DNA from: CAVVVS01 sp963751355 | GTDB taxonomy: Bacteria > Bacteroidota > Ignavibacteria > Ignavibacteriales > Ignavibacteriaceae | Direction of reading: 5' to 3' | DNA: 59,645 bases | NCBI GenBank assembly: GCA_963751355.1 | Contig: CAVVVS010000124.1 | Coordinates: 1 to 59,645, forward strand | Part shown: in pieces, positions 35,998-46,026 of the stretch | Numbering within the stretch: position 1 is the first letter of the stretch | Layout of the letters: each line of letters begins with the position of its first letter | Made by a program: the position numbers and the translations under genes | The notes under the pieces: generated by a model | Database searches by the model: none | What the model saw: the letters and a program-made list of their open reading frames with translations, nothing else | What the model was told of the DNA's origin: nothing

Positions 35998-37611
35998 ATG
36001 AGTAATTTAAAAGAAATAAATAAACGGCGCACATTTGCGATTATTTCACACCCTGATGCCGGTAAAACAACGTTAACCGAAAAGTTCTTGCTATACGGTG
36101 GTGCTGTACATTTAGCCGGTTCGGTAACTGCAAGAAAAAATCAAAGGTCATCGACATCTGATTGGATGGAACTTGAAAAGAAAAGAGGAATCTCAGTTAG
36201 TTCCACAGTTCTTCAATTCGATTATAAGGGATTTAAAATAAATCTATTGGATACTCCCGGACACGAAGATTTTTCCGAAGATACTTACCGGGTTCTTACT
36301 GCTGTTGATGCAGTTGTAATGGTAATCGATGCTGCAAAAGGAATTGAAGCACAAACCAAGAAGTTATTTGAGGTGTGCAGCAAACGATCGATTCCAATAT
36401 TTACTTTTATGAACAAATTGGATCGACCCGCACTTGATCCTTTGGCTTTAATAGATGAACTTGAAAGTGTGTTAGGTATCGGGGCGTTTCCAATGAACTA
36501 TCCATTAGGAAACGGTGTCGATTTTAAAGGAGTTTATGACAGGATAAATAAAAAAGTACATTTTTTCGAGAGGACCACCGGGGGTTCTTTTAAAGCGCCC
36601 GTTTCAGTTCATGATATCGCAGCTCCGGTTGTAAGAGAAAAGTTGAGTGAAGATAATTACAATAAGATTGCCGAAGAAATTGAAATGCTGGAAGTAGCAG
36701 GAGAGGAATTTGATGCTGAAGCTGTTATTAAAGGTAAACTGACCCCTGTATTCTTCGGGAGTGCTATGAATAATTTCGGGGTGCAGTTGCTTCTGGACGG
36801 ATTCCTCAATTATGCCGTGCCTCCGCAGCCAAGACAAAGCTCCTCTGATATCATTAGCCCGGAAGATGAGCGGTTTTCTGGCTTCATATTTAAAATTCAA
36901 GCAAATATGGACCCTAGGCACCGCGATAGAATTGCATTCCTAAGAATTTGTTCAGGTAAATTTACCCGCGATATGCAGGCAATCCACACTGCCAGTAATA
37001 AAAAAGTTAGGTTATCAAATTCACAAAAAATGTTCGGGCAGGAAAGAGAAACTGTCGATAAAGCTTACGCAGGTGATATCGTGGGTTTTGTCGGTAATTC
37101 AAACTTCGGAATTGGAGATACAATAACGGAAGATTCTGCAATTGTTTATCATGAAATTCCTAAGTTCGCGCCTGAATATTTTGTTTATCTTCATAACCCG
37201 AATCCTTCAAATTATAAAAAATTTAGAGATGGATTAGAACAATTATTGCAGGAAGGTGTTATACAAGCCTTCTACACTAAAAGCTCTCTCCAAAAAGTCC
37301 CGTTGCTTGGAGCGGTGGGCCCCCTTCAATTTGAAGTTGTACAATATAGGCTGGAAAGTGAGTACGGCGCCGAATCCCGCATGGAACAGACTAATTGGAA
37401 AGTGATGAGATGGATTTCACCGGAAGTTGACTCTCAAATGCAATCTCAAATTGTTCTTCCTGCCGGCGCTGCATGGGCAGTTGATCCGGAAGAGAACAAT
37501 ATAATTTTATTTACCAGCGAGTGGTCAATGAATTATTTTAAAGAGAAAAATCCAAAGGTAGGATTGAGCGATATTCCCTTTAAGGAAGAGAGTATAGAAG
37601 AGATTAAATAA
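35998..37611 (+). CDS. prfC: Peptide chain release factor 3
   Basis: A 537-residue translational GTPase that recycles RF1/RF2. G1 SHPDAGKTT (17-25), G2 region DWMELEKKRGIS, G3 DTPGHEDF, G4 NKLD are intact, and the C-terminal QFEVVQYRLESEY segment separates RF3 from EF-G. Length is normal (E. coli 529). AAGAAG lies just before ATG 35998. It is flanked by long non-coding spacers and appears monocistronic. Confidence 0.97.
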   Translation: MSNLKEINKRRTFAIISHPDAGKTTLTEKFLLYGGAVHLAGSVTARKNQRSSTSDWMELEKKRGISVSSTVLQFDYKGFKINLLDTPGHEDFSEDTYRVLTAVDAVVMVIDAAKGIEAQTKKLFEVCSKRSIPIFTFMNKLDRPALDPLALIDELESVLGIGAFPMNYPLGNGVDFKGVYDRINKKVHFFERTTGGSFKAPVSVHDIAAPVVREKLSEDNYNKIAEEIEMLEVAGEEFDAEAVIKGKLTPVFFGSAMNNFGVQLLLDGFLNYAVPPQPRQSSSDIISPEDERFSGFIFKIQANMDPRHRDRIAFLRICSGKFTRDMQAIHTASNKKVRLSNSQKMFGQERETVDKAYAGDIVGFVGNSNFGIGDTITEDSAIVYHEIPKFAPEYFVYLHNPNPSNYKKFRDGLEQLLQEGVIQAFYTKSSLQKVPLLGAVGPLQFEVVQYRLESEYGAESRMEQTNWKVMRWISPEVDSQMQSQIVLPAGAAWAVDPEENNIILFTSEWSMNYFKEKNPKVGLSDIPFKEESIEEIK

Positions 37612-38074
37612 CTCATCTTACACAGTAAAAAACGTTTTCTCTTTGTCATTGCGAACTTGTTTCGGAATTTACAATATGAATTGCATTCACATCCATTGAT
37701 GCTGTCCAGAGATTCTGTTGGATAATCAAGTTCTGCATGACATTTTTTACGCTACTTACGTTCATATGAAAAACATTCTTTTTATAAAGGCATATAACAA
37801 AATATGACCTTTAATCGATAAAGTTTTCATCCCCGGTTTAATTAAATTATTAATGTTACGCTGATCTAAAAATCAATAATTTTATCACCGATATGCTCCG
37901 TTTATCCCTACTGATGACAGAATGAACTGAAGTCAGTTGTATTTTGAATTAGAATTGAATAGATTATTTTAAGATTAGTAATATAATTCTATCATTCATC
38001 AAATAATAGTATTGCTTTTGGCGCTTCTTTAAGGATATTCTCATTTGAAAAATATCTAATTATAAGGGGGAAAA
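37612..38074. other. 463-bp spacer with degenerate TGTCATT-type inverted repeat
   Basis: No supported gene. It holds the inverted repeat at 37644-37742 and a further half element (TGACAGAATGAACTGAAG) at 37914-37931. The 3' end carries the ribosome binding site GGGGG before ATG 38075. Confidence 0.5.
37644..37742. repeat. Degenerate TGTCATT-type inverted repeat (spacer copy 1)
   Basis: Left arm TGTCATTGCGAACTTG (37644-37659), right arm CAAGTTCTGCATGACA (37727-37742), 13 of 16 positions complementary. Between them are GGAATT and AGAGATTCTG segments like the inner parts of REP/MITE-like hairpins found between genes in many genomes. Confidence 0.55.
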
Positions 38075-41000
38075 ATGAGTGCCAGGCTAAATTTTCCACT
38101 CCTCTCCGTTTCTCGTAAGCATATTTTACGAAATTTAATCTTTTTAAATTTATATTTTTTTATAATAATTATATTTTATACATCTGCTCTTTACCCGCAA
38201 AGTACTGATATTATTTTTCAACAATTATTCCTCGAACATGGTCTATCCCAAAGTATAGTGAAGAGTATTTGCCAGGATAAAAGGGGTTTTATATACTTCG
38301 GAACGGAGGATGGGTTAAATAGGTATGACGGATATGGATTTACTGTTATGCGCCACAAGCCCAAGGATACAAATAGTTTGAGCTATAATGACGTCACGAC
38401 AGTTTATGAAGATCATGAAGGTATAATATGGATCGGCACATTTAACGCGGGTTTAAACCGGTTTGATCCCTCAGAAGAAAGCTTCAGCAGATTTCAATTT
38501 CAATTAAATGATAATAATAGCATCAGCCATAATAATATAAATTGCATTTTTGAAGATAATGACGGGACCTTATGGATTGGTACCGATAATGGATTAAATA
38601 AACTTGTTGTTAAAGGTTCAAATAAAAACATCTATTCATTTAAGCACTATTTTAATATCCCCGGTGATCCCAACAGTCTTAGTAATAATTATATTCATTC
38701 ATTCTATCAGGCTAAAAACGGTACATTTTGGATTGGAACGGAAGGTGGCATAAATAAAATGATCCCGGGCATAAAACCAGATCAAAATCCTTATTTCGTT
38801 TCTTATAAATATTCTACAAAAGATCCAAAAAGTCTAAGCAATAATATCGTAAGGACTATCCTTGAAGATAAAGACGGTGATTTATGGGTAGGGACGGATG
38901 ATGGATTAAACCGGTTTGAACAAAATAAGGATGGGACTAATAGCTTTACCCGATACAAATTCAATCCCGCAAACAGCAATAGTTTGAGTCACAATCAAGT
39001 ATACGCACTTTGTGAAGACAACTCCGGAATATTATGGATAGGAACAAACGGGGGCGGATTAACATTATATGATAAAAAGGATAATCAATTTACCCGGTAC
39101 TTAAATGATCCTCAAAATCCCCGCTCGTTAAGTTATAACGAAATCCGTACAATATATAAAGATATTTCGGGAATTATATGGATAGGCACTTACGGCAGCG
39201 GCATTAACAAAGTCACAAGAGGTGTGAACCAGTTTTTGCTTTATTCACATCGAACAAACCAAACGAACAGTTTAAGCCATCCTATAGTTTGGTCTATCCA
39301 AGAAGATGAAGATAAAATATTATGGATAGGTACTCACGGAGGAGGGCTGGACAAACTGGACCGAAAGACTCATACATATTCACATTTTGTACATGAACCG
39401 GGTAATTCCAACAGCTTAAGCAATAATATTGTCCGTGTTATATTTGAAGACAAAGAAGGATACTTATGGCTCGGTACACACGGAGGAGGAGTTGATAAAT
39501 TCGACAGAACAAATGGTACATTTAAACATTACCGTTTTAAACCGGATGATCCTGCTAGTTTAAGTGATGACGAAATTAGGTCAATCTATCAAGACCGGGC
39601 AGGTACCATATGGATAGGAACATACGGCAGGGGATTAAACAAATTTATTGAGAGTAATGATAAATTTATTCGTTTTACAAATATACCCGGTGATTCAAAC
39701 AGTCTGAGTAATGATTTTGTTAGAGTAATTTATGAAGATAACGCGGGAAATTTTTGGATTGGAACCGAAGGAGGCGGATTAAATAAATTCGATAGGAAAA
39801 CCGGAGTATTTAAAAGATTTAGAGCAAATCCGAATAATACAAATAGTATAAGTAACGATTACATTTTTTCTATTCATGAGGGAGCCGGTGGAATACTCTG
39901 GATGGGTACTTTCGGAGGAGGGTTGAACAAATTCAATCCGGTTACACAAAAGTTTAAATATTATACTGTAAAAAACGGGCTCCCAAGTGACGCAGTTTAT
40001 GGAATATTAGCAGATAAACAGGGGAACCTGTGGTTAAGTACAAATAATGGATTATCAAGATTTAATCCCCGCACAGAAATATTTAAAAATTATACGGATA
40101 AAGATGGATTGCAAAGTAACGAATTTAACGGGGGTTCTTATTTTAAAAGCAGGAGCGGTGAAATGTTTTTCGGAGGCATTAATGGATTTAACGCTTTTTT
40201 CCCGGCGAATATTAAGGAGAATAACTACGTACCTCCGGTTGTCATCACTTCGTTTCAGAAATTCAATAAAGCCTTTAATCTAGGCAGACCCATACCGTAT
40301 ATTAAAAAAATTGCACTGTCTTATGAAGATTATGTTTTTTCGTTTGAATTTTCAGCTTTGGATTATTCAGCCCCGGGAAAAAATAAGTATGCTTATAAAA
40401 TGGAGGGTTTAGATAAAGACTGGGTATATACTACCTCCGAGAAAAGATTTGCAAACTATACAACCTTACCTGCCGGCAAATATTTATTCAGGGTTAAAGG
40501 TTCAAATAGTGATGGGGTATGGAATGAAAACGGGACATCAATAGAACTTATCATCGCCCCTCCCTTCTGGCAGACATGGTGGTTTAGCTTGTTGATTACA
40601 CTTCTTTTTGTTGCTATTGCATATTTTATTTATAAAAGAAGATTAAATAATGTTAGATTAAAAACAGAGCTTAAAACTGCTCATGATGCACAAATGTCTA
40701 TTATGCCGCATTCGGATCCTGTAATTGAGGGACTTGATATTTCAAGTATCTGCATCCCTGCTAATGAAGTAGGCGGCGATTTTTTCGATTATTTCTGGTC
40801 AACAAAAGATAGCACCAGGGTTGGCATAATGATTGGAGATGTATCAGGCAAAGCAATGAATGCGGCGATGACTGCAATAATGACGAGCGGAATGCTAATC
40901 ACAGAAGTCAATAATTCTGAGACGCTGTCCACTATTCTATCAAGAGTAAACGAGCCTCTTTATTATAAAACCAAAAAACAAATGTTTACAGCTGTGATTC

Positions 41001-41395
41001 TTGCATGTATTGATCTGGAGAATAAAGAAATAACACTTACCAATGCGGGATTAGTATATCCAATGTTAAAATCAAACGGTCACATTGAGCATCTTAAATC
41101 TGTAGGGCCGAGATTTCCGTTAGGTATGCTGCAAGAGGTTACATACCAGGATAGAAAGATTAAATTAAACACAGGAAGTGTACTGATATTTATGACCGAT
41201 GGCGTAACAGAAGCAAGAGATCGCAATAAAGAGCAATACGGCGAAAAAAGACTGGAACAACTGCTTCTAACAATGCCAACCGATAATATGAACGCAAGTC
41301 AAATAAAAGATAAAATAATAAACGAAATAATAATATTTACTGGGAAAAGACAGCAGCACGATGACATGACTATGATAGTTGTAAAGATATTTTAA
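38075..41395 (+). CDS. Reg_prop beta-propeller sensor with Y_Y_Y domain and SpoIIE phosphatase
   Basis: A 1106-residue membrane sensor. An N-terminal hydrophobic segment (about residues 22-42) exports the following region. Fourteen propeller blades follow, each with a core like LWIGTxGGGLNKFD spaced by PxSLSxN, consistent with two seven-blade propellers (residues about 50-720). A Y_Y_Y domain (YKMEGLDKDWVYTTSE) precedes a transmembrane helix (about 835-855). The cytoplasmic end is a SpoIIE/PP2C phosphatase with EVGGDFFDY, IGDVSGKAMNAAM, FMTDGVTEARD and QHDDMTMIVV. The usual partner of such sensors is a histidine kinase; here the output is Ser/Thr dephosphorylation, probably of an anti-sigma antagonist. 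No such antagonist is adjacent. Confidence 0.92.
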   Translation: MSARLNFPLLSVSRKHILRNLIFLNLYFFIIIIFYTSALYPQSTDIIFQQLFLEHGLSQSIVKSICQDKRGFIYFGTEDGLNRYDGYGFTVMRHKPKDTNSLSYNDVTTVYEDHEGIIWIGTFNAGLNRFDPSEESFSRFQFQLNDNNSISHNNINCIFEDNDGTLWIGTDNGLNKLVVKGSNKNIYSFKHYFNIPGDPNSLSNNYIHSFYQAKNGTFWIGTEGGINKMIPGIKPDQNPYFVSYKYSTKDPKSLSNNIVRTILEDKDGDLWVGTDDGLNRFEQNKDGTNSFTRYKFNPANSNSLSHNQVYALCEDNSGILWIGTNGGGLTLYDKKDNQFTRYLNDPQNPRSLSYNEIRTIYKDISGIIWIGTYGSGINKVTRGVNQFLLYSHRTNQTNSLSHPIVWSIQEDEDKILWIGTHGGGLDKLDRKTHTYSHFVHEPGNSNSLSNNIVRVIFEDKEGYLWLGTHGGGVDKFDRTNGTFKHYRFKPDDPASLSDDEIRSIYQDRAGTIWIGTYGRGLNKFIESNDKFIRFTNIPGDSNSLSNDFVRVIYEDNAGNFWIGTEGGGLNKFDRKTGVFKRFRANPNNTNSISNDYIFSIHEGAGGILWMGTFGGGLNKFNPVTQKFKYYTVKNGLPSDAVYGILADKQGNLWLSTNNGLSRFNPRTEIFKNYTDKDGLQSNEFNGGSYFKSRSGEMFFGGINGFNAFFPANIKENNYVPPVVITSFQKFNKAFNLGRPIPYIKKIALSYEDYVFSFEFSALDYSAPGKNKYAYKMEGLDKDWVYTTSEKRFANYTTLPAGKYLFRVKGSNSDGVWNENGTSIELIIAPPFWQTWWFSLLITLLFVAIAYFIYKRRLNNVRLKTELKTAHDAQMSIMPHSDPVIEGLDISSICIPANEVGGDFFDYFWSTKDSTRVGIMIGDVSGKAMNAAMTAIMTSGMLITEVNNSETLSTILSRVNEPLYYKTKKQMFTAVILACIDLENKEITLTNAGLVYPMLKSNGHIEHLKSVGPRFPLGMLQEVTYQDRKIKLNTGSVLIFMTDGVTEARDRNKEQYGEKRLEQLLLTMPTDNMNASQIKDKIINEIIIFTGKRQQHDDMTMIVVKIF

Positions 41396-41453
41396 GCGGT
41401 AAAAGAAATAAGAACTAATATATTTTTTCTAATAATTCTGAAATATATAAGCC

Positions 41454-42935
41454 TTATCCAAATACTTTTTTCCCGATACTACATTCTAAACATTTTTCCC
41501 GGGTGCAATATGTTCTGAATAATTCAATCATTCCCTGATATAAAACACTTCTTTTCCAGGCATCATGGAGGCGTAGTGTTGATGAAACTTCATTTACCAA
41601 ATTATTCTCGTTACTTTGATAGTAATTCAAGTAAAGCTTAACTACCTTCTCACTCATCTCTTCTTTTTCGAATACGGTGAAATAAATAGAAATGATAGGA
41701 AGCATAATGTTAACCATTATTTCATCGGCTCTGGTGGAACCAACAAAATATTTTATAGGAACTTTAGCAGGTTGATCAAACACATAATGATTATGCCAGA
41801 ATCCTTCCCCTTTTACAATCAATAAAGTTTTAAGTACCCTGGTAAGCTGTGTAAGATTATTTATATTTTCAATTTTATTTACAAACTGGGATATCAGATT
41901 ATCTTTAATCATCCTTTGTAATATTCTGGCGCCACCCGCAATTCTGACGGTAGGGAAATTTTGCGGTCTTAACCTAAAGAAATTCCATTGTGCAGCATTA
42001 TATGTTTTATCATCATAAGAAGGTTTAATATTACTCCAATATTCAGCAAGTTTTTTCGTGTAACCGGAAGTTTCTTCATCCGGGAGCTGTTCTATATCAG
42101 GAATCAAACCGCTAACATTAAATAACATCGACTCAAGAATCATTATAAAATCGTCACTTCCGGAATAATTTAATATAAAATCAATATTTACTGACTTAGC
42201 CAGGTTTTGCATATTTTCTTTGTTCTTCGAGTATCCCAAAGCTTCAAACATTGATTCATAAATTAATTGCAGCCATATTTCTTGCTTATTAAAATCCTCT
42301 TTCACAAAGTTTTTGCTGTAAAATTTTTCATCAAGATCGTATTGAATAACCGGTTCTTTTAAATTCATTTCTCTCAAATAGGCAATTTCTTTCAGCCTTT
42401 CCATCATCTTATCGCATTTTTTCCGAAACCTAACAATTCCGAGAGAATATAAGAAATCAAGTTTCTCTTTTTCCGTCAATATTCTGTTAAGTTCTGAACA
42501 AGGCATTTTATTTATTCTGTTTTTCCGTTCTGATAAAATAGCTTTCTGCACGTTCGTACTTAGATCATCCTTAATAAAAGATTGAAGTGAAATGGACTGA
42601 ACTTTCCTGCCGTTTTGAGTAACTACAAATGCATGTTTGGTATCATTATTCAAGGCTGCATGAAGGATTACCTTATTATATTGTTTATTCAAATGATGAC
42701 CGTGAGTTTTCCAGTCAGCAAAATAACTATCAATTTCAACATCTCCTTGATAAGTTATATTGCCAATTTTAATCCTTGCATTTTTAAAATCAGGTCCCCC
42801 TAATTCTTTATTTTCAACACCGACATCAACTATCTCTATTTGTTCCCCACTTTTGGTAATAAGATCTTTTTCAAATTTTTTTTCTTTCCAAATTTCGAAT
42901 AAAAATTTTTCGTGAACTTTTACATTTTTATCCAT
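41454..42935 (-). CDS. DUF2851 family protein
   Basis: A 493-residue cytosolic protein of the DUF2851 family, common in Bacteroidota and Chlorobi relatives. The conserved N-terminal block reads GGPDFKNARIKIGN, GDVEIDSYFADWKTHGHH and YNKVILHAAL, whose spaced Asp/Glu residues recall a PD-(D/E)XK nuclease core (inference). The middle is helical. The C-terminus carries a Cys cluster, YCTREKCLECSIG, suitable for metal or iron-sulfur binding. AGGTGG precedes ATG 42935. It is 12 nt after the Ig-like gene and so in the same message. Function unknown. Confidence 0.88.
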   Translation of the reverse strand: MDKNVKVHEKFLFEIWKEKKFEKDLITKSGEQIEIVDVGVENKELGGPDFKNARIKIGNITYQGDVEIDSYFADWKTHGHHLNKQYNKVILHAALNNDTKHAFVVTQNGRKVQSISLQSFIKDDLSTNVQKAILSERKNRINKMPCSELNRILTEKEKLDFLYSLGIVRFRKKCDKMMERLKEIAYLREMNLKEPVIQYDLDEKFYSKNFVKEDFNKQEIWLQLIYESMFEALGYSKNKENMQNLAKSVNIDFILNYSGSDDFIMILESMLFNVSGLIPDIEQLPDEETSGYTKKLAEYWSNIKPSYDDKTYNAAQWNFFRLRPQNFPTVRIAGGARILQRMIKDNLISQFVNKIENINNLTQLTRVLKTLLIVKGEGFWHNHYVFDQPAKVPIKYFVGSTRADEIMVNIMLPIISIYFTVFEKEEMSEKVVKLYLNYYQSNENNLVNEVSSTLRLHDAWKRSVLYQGMIELFRTYCTREKCLECSIGKKVFG

Positions 42936-42947
42936 AATCCACCTGTC

Positions 42948-43340
42948 TCATTTTCTAACAATGGTTGCACGGACAGGAGAAGATTTTCTTTCCCCTGTTC
43001 TATAAAATAACTCTATCAAATTTATACCAACCGATAAATTGATATAATTGAAGCCGTACTTCCCGCCAGAGGAAACATTATAAAACATATCCTTCTTCTC
43101 CTCATTTACAAAAAGATAAATATCCGCACTCTGAATTTTTGAAGGCATTTCTACTGTAAGTGTAATTTGTGACTTTTTTGTTGGCTGTAATTCTTCCGGA
43201 TTTTTAAACTTAAGCATTGGAAGTCTTTTATCTATGGGTAAGGAACTTAAGTTATGTATTTCAGGAAATAACGACTGAGGAATTCTTTCTTCATCCGGAA
43301 TAGAATTTTCCGGCGATTTATGTTTTTTGACTTGAGACAA
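42948..43340 (-). CDS. Small protein with predicted Ig-like C-terminal domain
   Basis: A 130-residue protein I do not recognise as a named family. Residues 1-50 are polar and Pro-rich; residues 55-130 read as beta strands ending LSVGINLIELFYRTGERKSS then PVRATIVRK, a pattern seen in bacterial Ig-like domains. There is no signal peptide. The start is TTG 43340 with AGAGGT seven nt before it. It lies between pyrF (87-nt gap) and DUF2851 (12-nt gap), suggesting work with the DUF2851 protein. Confidence 0.7.
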   Translation of the reverse strand: MSQVKKHKSPENSIPDEERIPQSLFPEIHNLSSLPIDKRLPMLKFKNPEELQPTKKSQITLTVEMPSKIQSADIYLFVNEEKKDMFYNVSSGGKYGFNYINLSVGINLIELFYRTGERKSSPVRATIVRK

Positions 43341-43427
43341 TTTTACTACCTCTCGTCTAGAGGAAATATTTATTGAAAAAAAGTTACAAATAAAAGTAGT
43401 AATTGTAAAATTAAGAATGAGGAATTA

Positions 43428-44240
43428 TTATTCATTCAATATTGATTTAACAATGCTGTTAAAACGGTCTAATTCCTTTTTCGCCTCACCGGCAAAATCT
43501 TCTGTGCTTGATTTATATATAATTCCACGACTTACGTTAACAATCAAATCCAGCCGGTGTGAATTTTTAAATGTTTCGATTATATCTTCAAGACTACCGC
43601 CCTGTGCTCCTACTCCCGGAAGTAGAACAGGGAGATCACCAAACAATCCTATATTGTCCTTAAGCTCGGAAATATTTGTGGCTCCGAAGACTATCGCGCA
43701 ATTTTTATTTACATTCCAGCGCTTAACTTTTTCAATTACTTTTTGAAACAGAAATGAGCCGTCCTCTAATTTTAATTTTTCAAAATCAGCAGATCCGGGA
43801 TTAGATGTTAATGCCAAAATAAAGTTCAATTTCCGGGAATCTTCAAGAAACGGGAGTACCGAATCTTCTCCCATGTACGGGTTAATTGTGATTGAATCGA
43901 AATCGTAATAATCATACACAGACTTTGCATACATTTTTGAAGTATTGCCTATATCTCCCCTTTTGGCATCGGCTATCAGCAAATGTTCATTCGGAATAAA
44001 TTCCAAAGTTTTCTGTAAGGTATCTAATCCTCTATTTCCATCGGCTTCGTAAAATGCAAAGTTTAACTTATATGCAGCAGCACCATCGTAAGTTTTGTCA
44101 ACAATTCTCTTATTGAATTCAAGAACGGGATTTTCCGATGTTCTTAATTGCAAAGGAATTTTATTTATGTCGGTATCTAGTCCCACACAAATAAATTTGC
44201 CTTCCGCGTTTTTCTTCTTTAGTTTATCTAATGCAGTCAT
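43428..44240 (-). CDS. pyrF: Orotidine 5'-phosphate decarboxylase (long subfamily)
   Basis: A 270-residue TIM-barrel enzyme for the last step of UMP synthesis. CVGLDTDINKIP is at the N-terminus, the catalytic DAKRGDIGNT motif follows, and the C-terminal LLPGVGAQGG and VNVSRGIIY segments form the phosphate site. Length and motifs match the longer bacterial PyrF type. It overlaps dcd by 4 nt (ATGA), so both pyrimidine genes are translated together. Confidence 0.95.
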   Translation of the reverse strand: MTALDKLKKKNAEGKFICVGLDTDINKIPLQLRTSENPVLEFNKRIVDKTYDGAAAYKLNFAFYEADGNRGLDTLQKTLEFIPNEHLLIADAKRGDIGNTSKMYAKSVYDYYDFDSITINPYMGEDSVLPFLEDSRKLNFILALTSNPGSADFEKLKLEDGSFLFQKVIEKVKRWNVNKNCAIVFGATNISELKDNIGLFGDLPVLLPGVGAQGGSLEDIIETFKNSHRLDLIVNVSRGIIYKSSTEDFAGEAKKELDRFNSIVKSILNE

Positions 44241-44782
44241 TTGTTCTCATTAAAATTTTTAAACATCATTGATTCTACCGGGAATTTGGTTCGCTGATTA
44301 TATTTAGCATTTTTTTTCATGTTATAAGGAATCTCAATACTGCCGCTTATTTCAAAATAGATTATTTGCCCAATAGGCATGCCTCCATAAATTTTTACAG
44401 GCTGCTTGACGGATATTTCTAAAGTCCAGGTATTACAGAATCCGGCATCTCCTTTACCTGCAGTTGAATGTATATCTATACCTAATCTTCCAATGCTCGA
44501 CTTTCCTTCAACGAAAGGGACATAATTTCTCGTTTCCGTATATTCCTCGGTAACACCAAGGTAAAGCTTAGAGGGTAATAAAATGTAACCTTCCTCAGGA
44601 ATTTCAAAAACCTTAATCTTATTATGTTTGCTTGCATCTAAAATATCATTTTCGTAAACAGCAAGCCATTTGCCTAGGTGCACATCATAGCTGTTCGTCC
44701 CTAGATTTTCCCTATTGAAAGGTTCTATAAGGATATTACCTTTTTCAATTTCATCTAAAATTTTTTTATCGGATAGTATCAA
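44237..44782 (-). CDS. dcd: dCTP deaminase
   Basis: A 181-residue trimeric deaminase of the dUTPase fold that makes dUTP from dCTP for dTMP synthesis. The substrate site FVEGKSSIGRLGIDIHSTAG and the catalytic Glu in WTLEISV are conserved. The start is TTG 44782, with AAGGAG five nt upstream. It follows rodA by 14 nt and overlaps pyrF by 4 nt. Whether it also has dUTPase activity cannot be told from sequence alone. Confidence 0.94.
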   Translation of the reverse strand: MILSDKKILDEIEKGNILIEPFNRENLGTNSYDVHLGKWLAVYENDILDASKHNKIKVFEIPEEGYILLPSKLYLGVTEEYTETRNYVPFVEGKSSIGRLGIDIHSTAGKGDAGFCNTWTLEISVKQPVKIYGGMPIGQIIYFEISGSIEIPYNMKKNAKYNQRTKFPVESMMFKNFNENK

Positions 44783-44796
44783 ATTTTCTCCTTTTC

Positions 44797-46026
44797 TTAA
44801 ATATAATTTTTTCTTGTTCGATAAACATTTGCTGCTATACCAAGCATGGCCACATCAACTAATAATGAACTTCCGCCGTAACTTACAAACGGGAGCGGGA
44901 TACCAATAACCGGCATTACACCAACAACCATTCCTATATTAATAAAAAGATGAATAAAATATACCGCGAGGATACCAATTAACACTAAGCTCAAAAATTC
45001 ATCCTTTGCATTTGATGCAAGCTTTAAGATTCTAAGAAAAAGGTAAAGGAATATTACCAGTGTAATAATTGTTCCGATAAATCCTAACTCTTCACCGATT
45101 ACACAATAAATAAAATCCGTCCACTGTTCAGGAATAAATTGGAGCTGTGTTTGATGTCCGGCTAAAAATCCCTTTCCCCAGAATCCTCCCGAGCCGATTG
45201 CTACACGAGCCTGTATTGCATTATAACCGGCACCCAGCGGATCGGCTGATGGGTTTATAAAAGATCTTATTCTTATCTGCTGATGAGGGCTCAACAATCC
45301 ATAAACGTATTTAGTAAAAAATCCCGCGGCTAAATTAAGTGCAAATATTGAACCACTGAAAAAAACATCCTTCCTAAACAGTACTAGGCAAATGATAACC
45401 AACGCGAGTGCGCTCCACAAATACACGGCACCAAATAAAGAAGATAAAGCAACTATTGCAGGCGATAAGACTATAAATAATCCGAATAAGCTTATTCCTT
45501 TCCAAAAAATCATCGCCAAAATTACGCTAAAAAATACAAGTGACGTGCCCATGTCCGGCTCAAGTAAAATTAAGCCTACCGGGAACAGTCCTATCGCCAG
45601 GGTTATTAAAATATCTTTAAACGATTCAATATTAGTATTCCGGTGACTTAAGAATGCTGCCAGGGCTAAAATGGTTCCTATTTTTGCAATTTCAGAAGGT
45701 TGAAATCCAATTGGACCTATTTCAAACCAGCTTCTTGCTCCGTAAATTTTTCGACCTGCAACTAATACCATTATTAAAAGTAAAGTAGTAATTAAATAGG
45801 TGGGCACTGCAAGTGTCTTAAAAGTATTTGTTGGCAGAGAATAAATAATGAAAAACGCAACAAAAGAAATTCCACCCCAGATTAACTGCCTGTCAAAATT
45901 TCCATGGGCATTTGGGTTATTCAATGTTGAACTGTAGATAGCGGCTAAGCCCACGCAAAAAAGAATGAGCACCGGAAGAAATAATCCAAGGTCAAATTTA
46001 TCTTCCAGTTTATAATCAATTCGCAA
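44797..46026 (-). CDS. rodA: Peptidoglycan glycosyltransferase RodA
   Basis: A 409-residue SEDS-family membrane protein of about ten helices that polymerises lipid II during side-wall growth. Landmarks include GARSWFEIGPIGFQPSEIAK, LLEPDMGTSLVF and the C-terminal IPLPFVSYGGSSLL. TTG 46026 is the start, with GGGAG 6 nt before it. It overlaps the end of mrdA by 11 nt, matching the need for a RodA-PBP2 pair. Confidence 0.95.
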   Translation of the reverse strand: MRIDYKLEDKFDLGLFLPVLILFCVGLAAIYSSTLNNPNAHGNFDRQLIWGGISFVAFFIIYSLPTNTFKTLAVPTYLITTLLLIMVLVAGRKIYGARSWFEIGPIGFQPSEIAKIGTILALAAFLSHRNTNIESFKDILITLAIGLFPVGLILLEPDMGTSLVFFSVILAMIFWKGISLFGLFIVLSPAIVALSSLFGAVYLWSALALVIICLVLFRKDVFFSGSIFALNLAAGFFTKYVYGLLSPHQQIRIRSFINPSADPLGAGYNAIQARVAIGSGGFWGKGFLAGHQTQLQFIPEQWTDFIYCVIGEELGFIGTIITLVIFLYLFLRILKLASNAKDEFLSLVLIGILAVYFIHLFINIGMVVGVMPVIGIPLPFVSYGGSSLLVDVAMLGIAANVYRTRKNYI

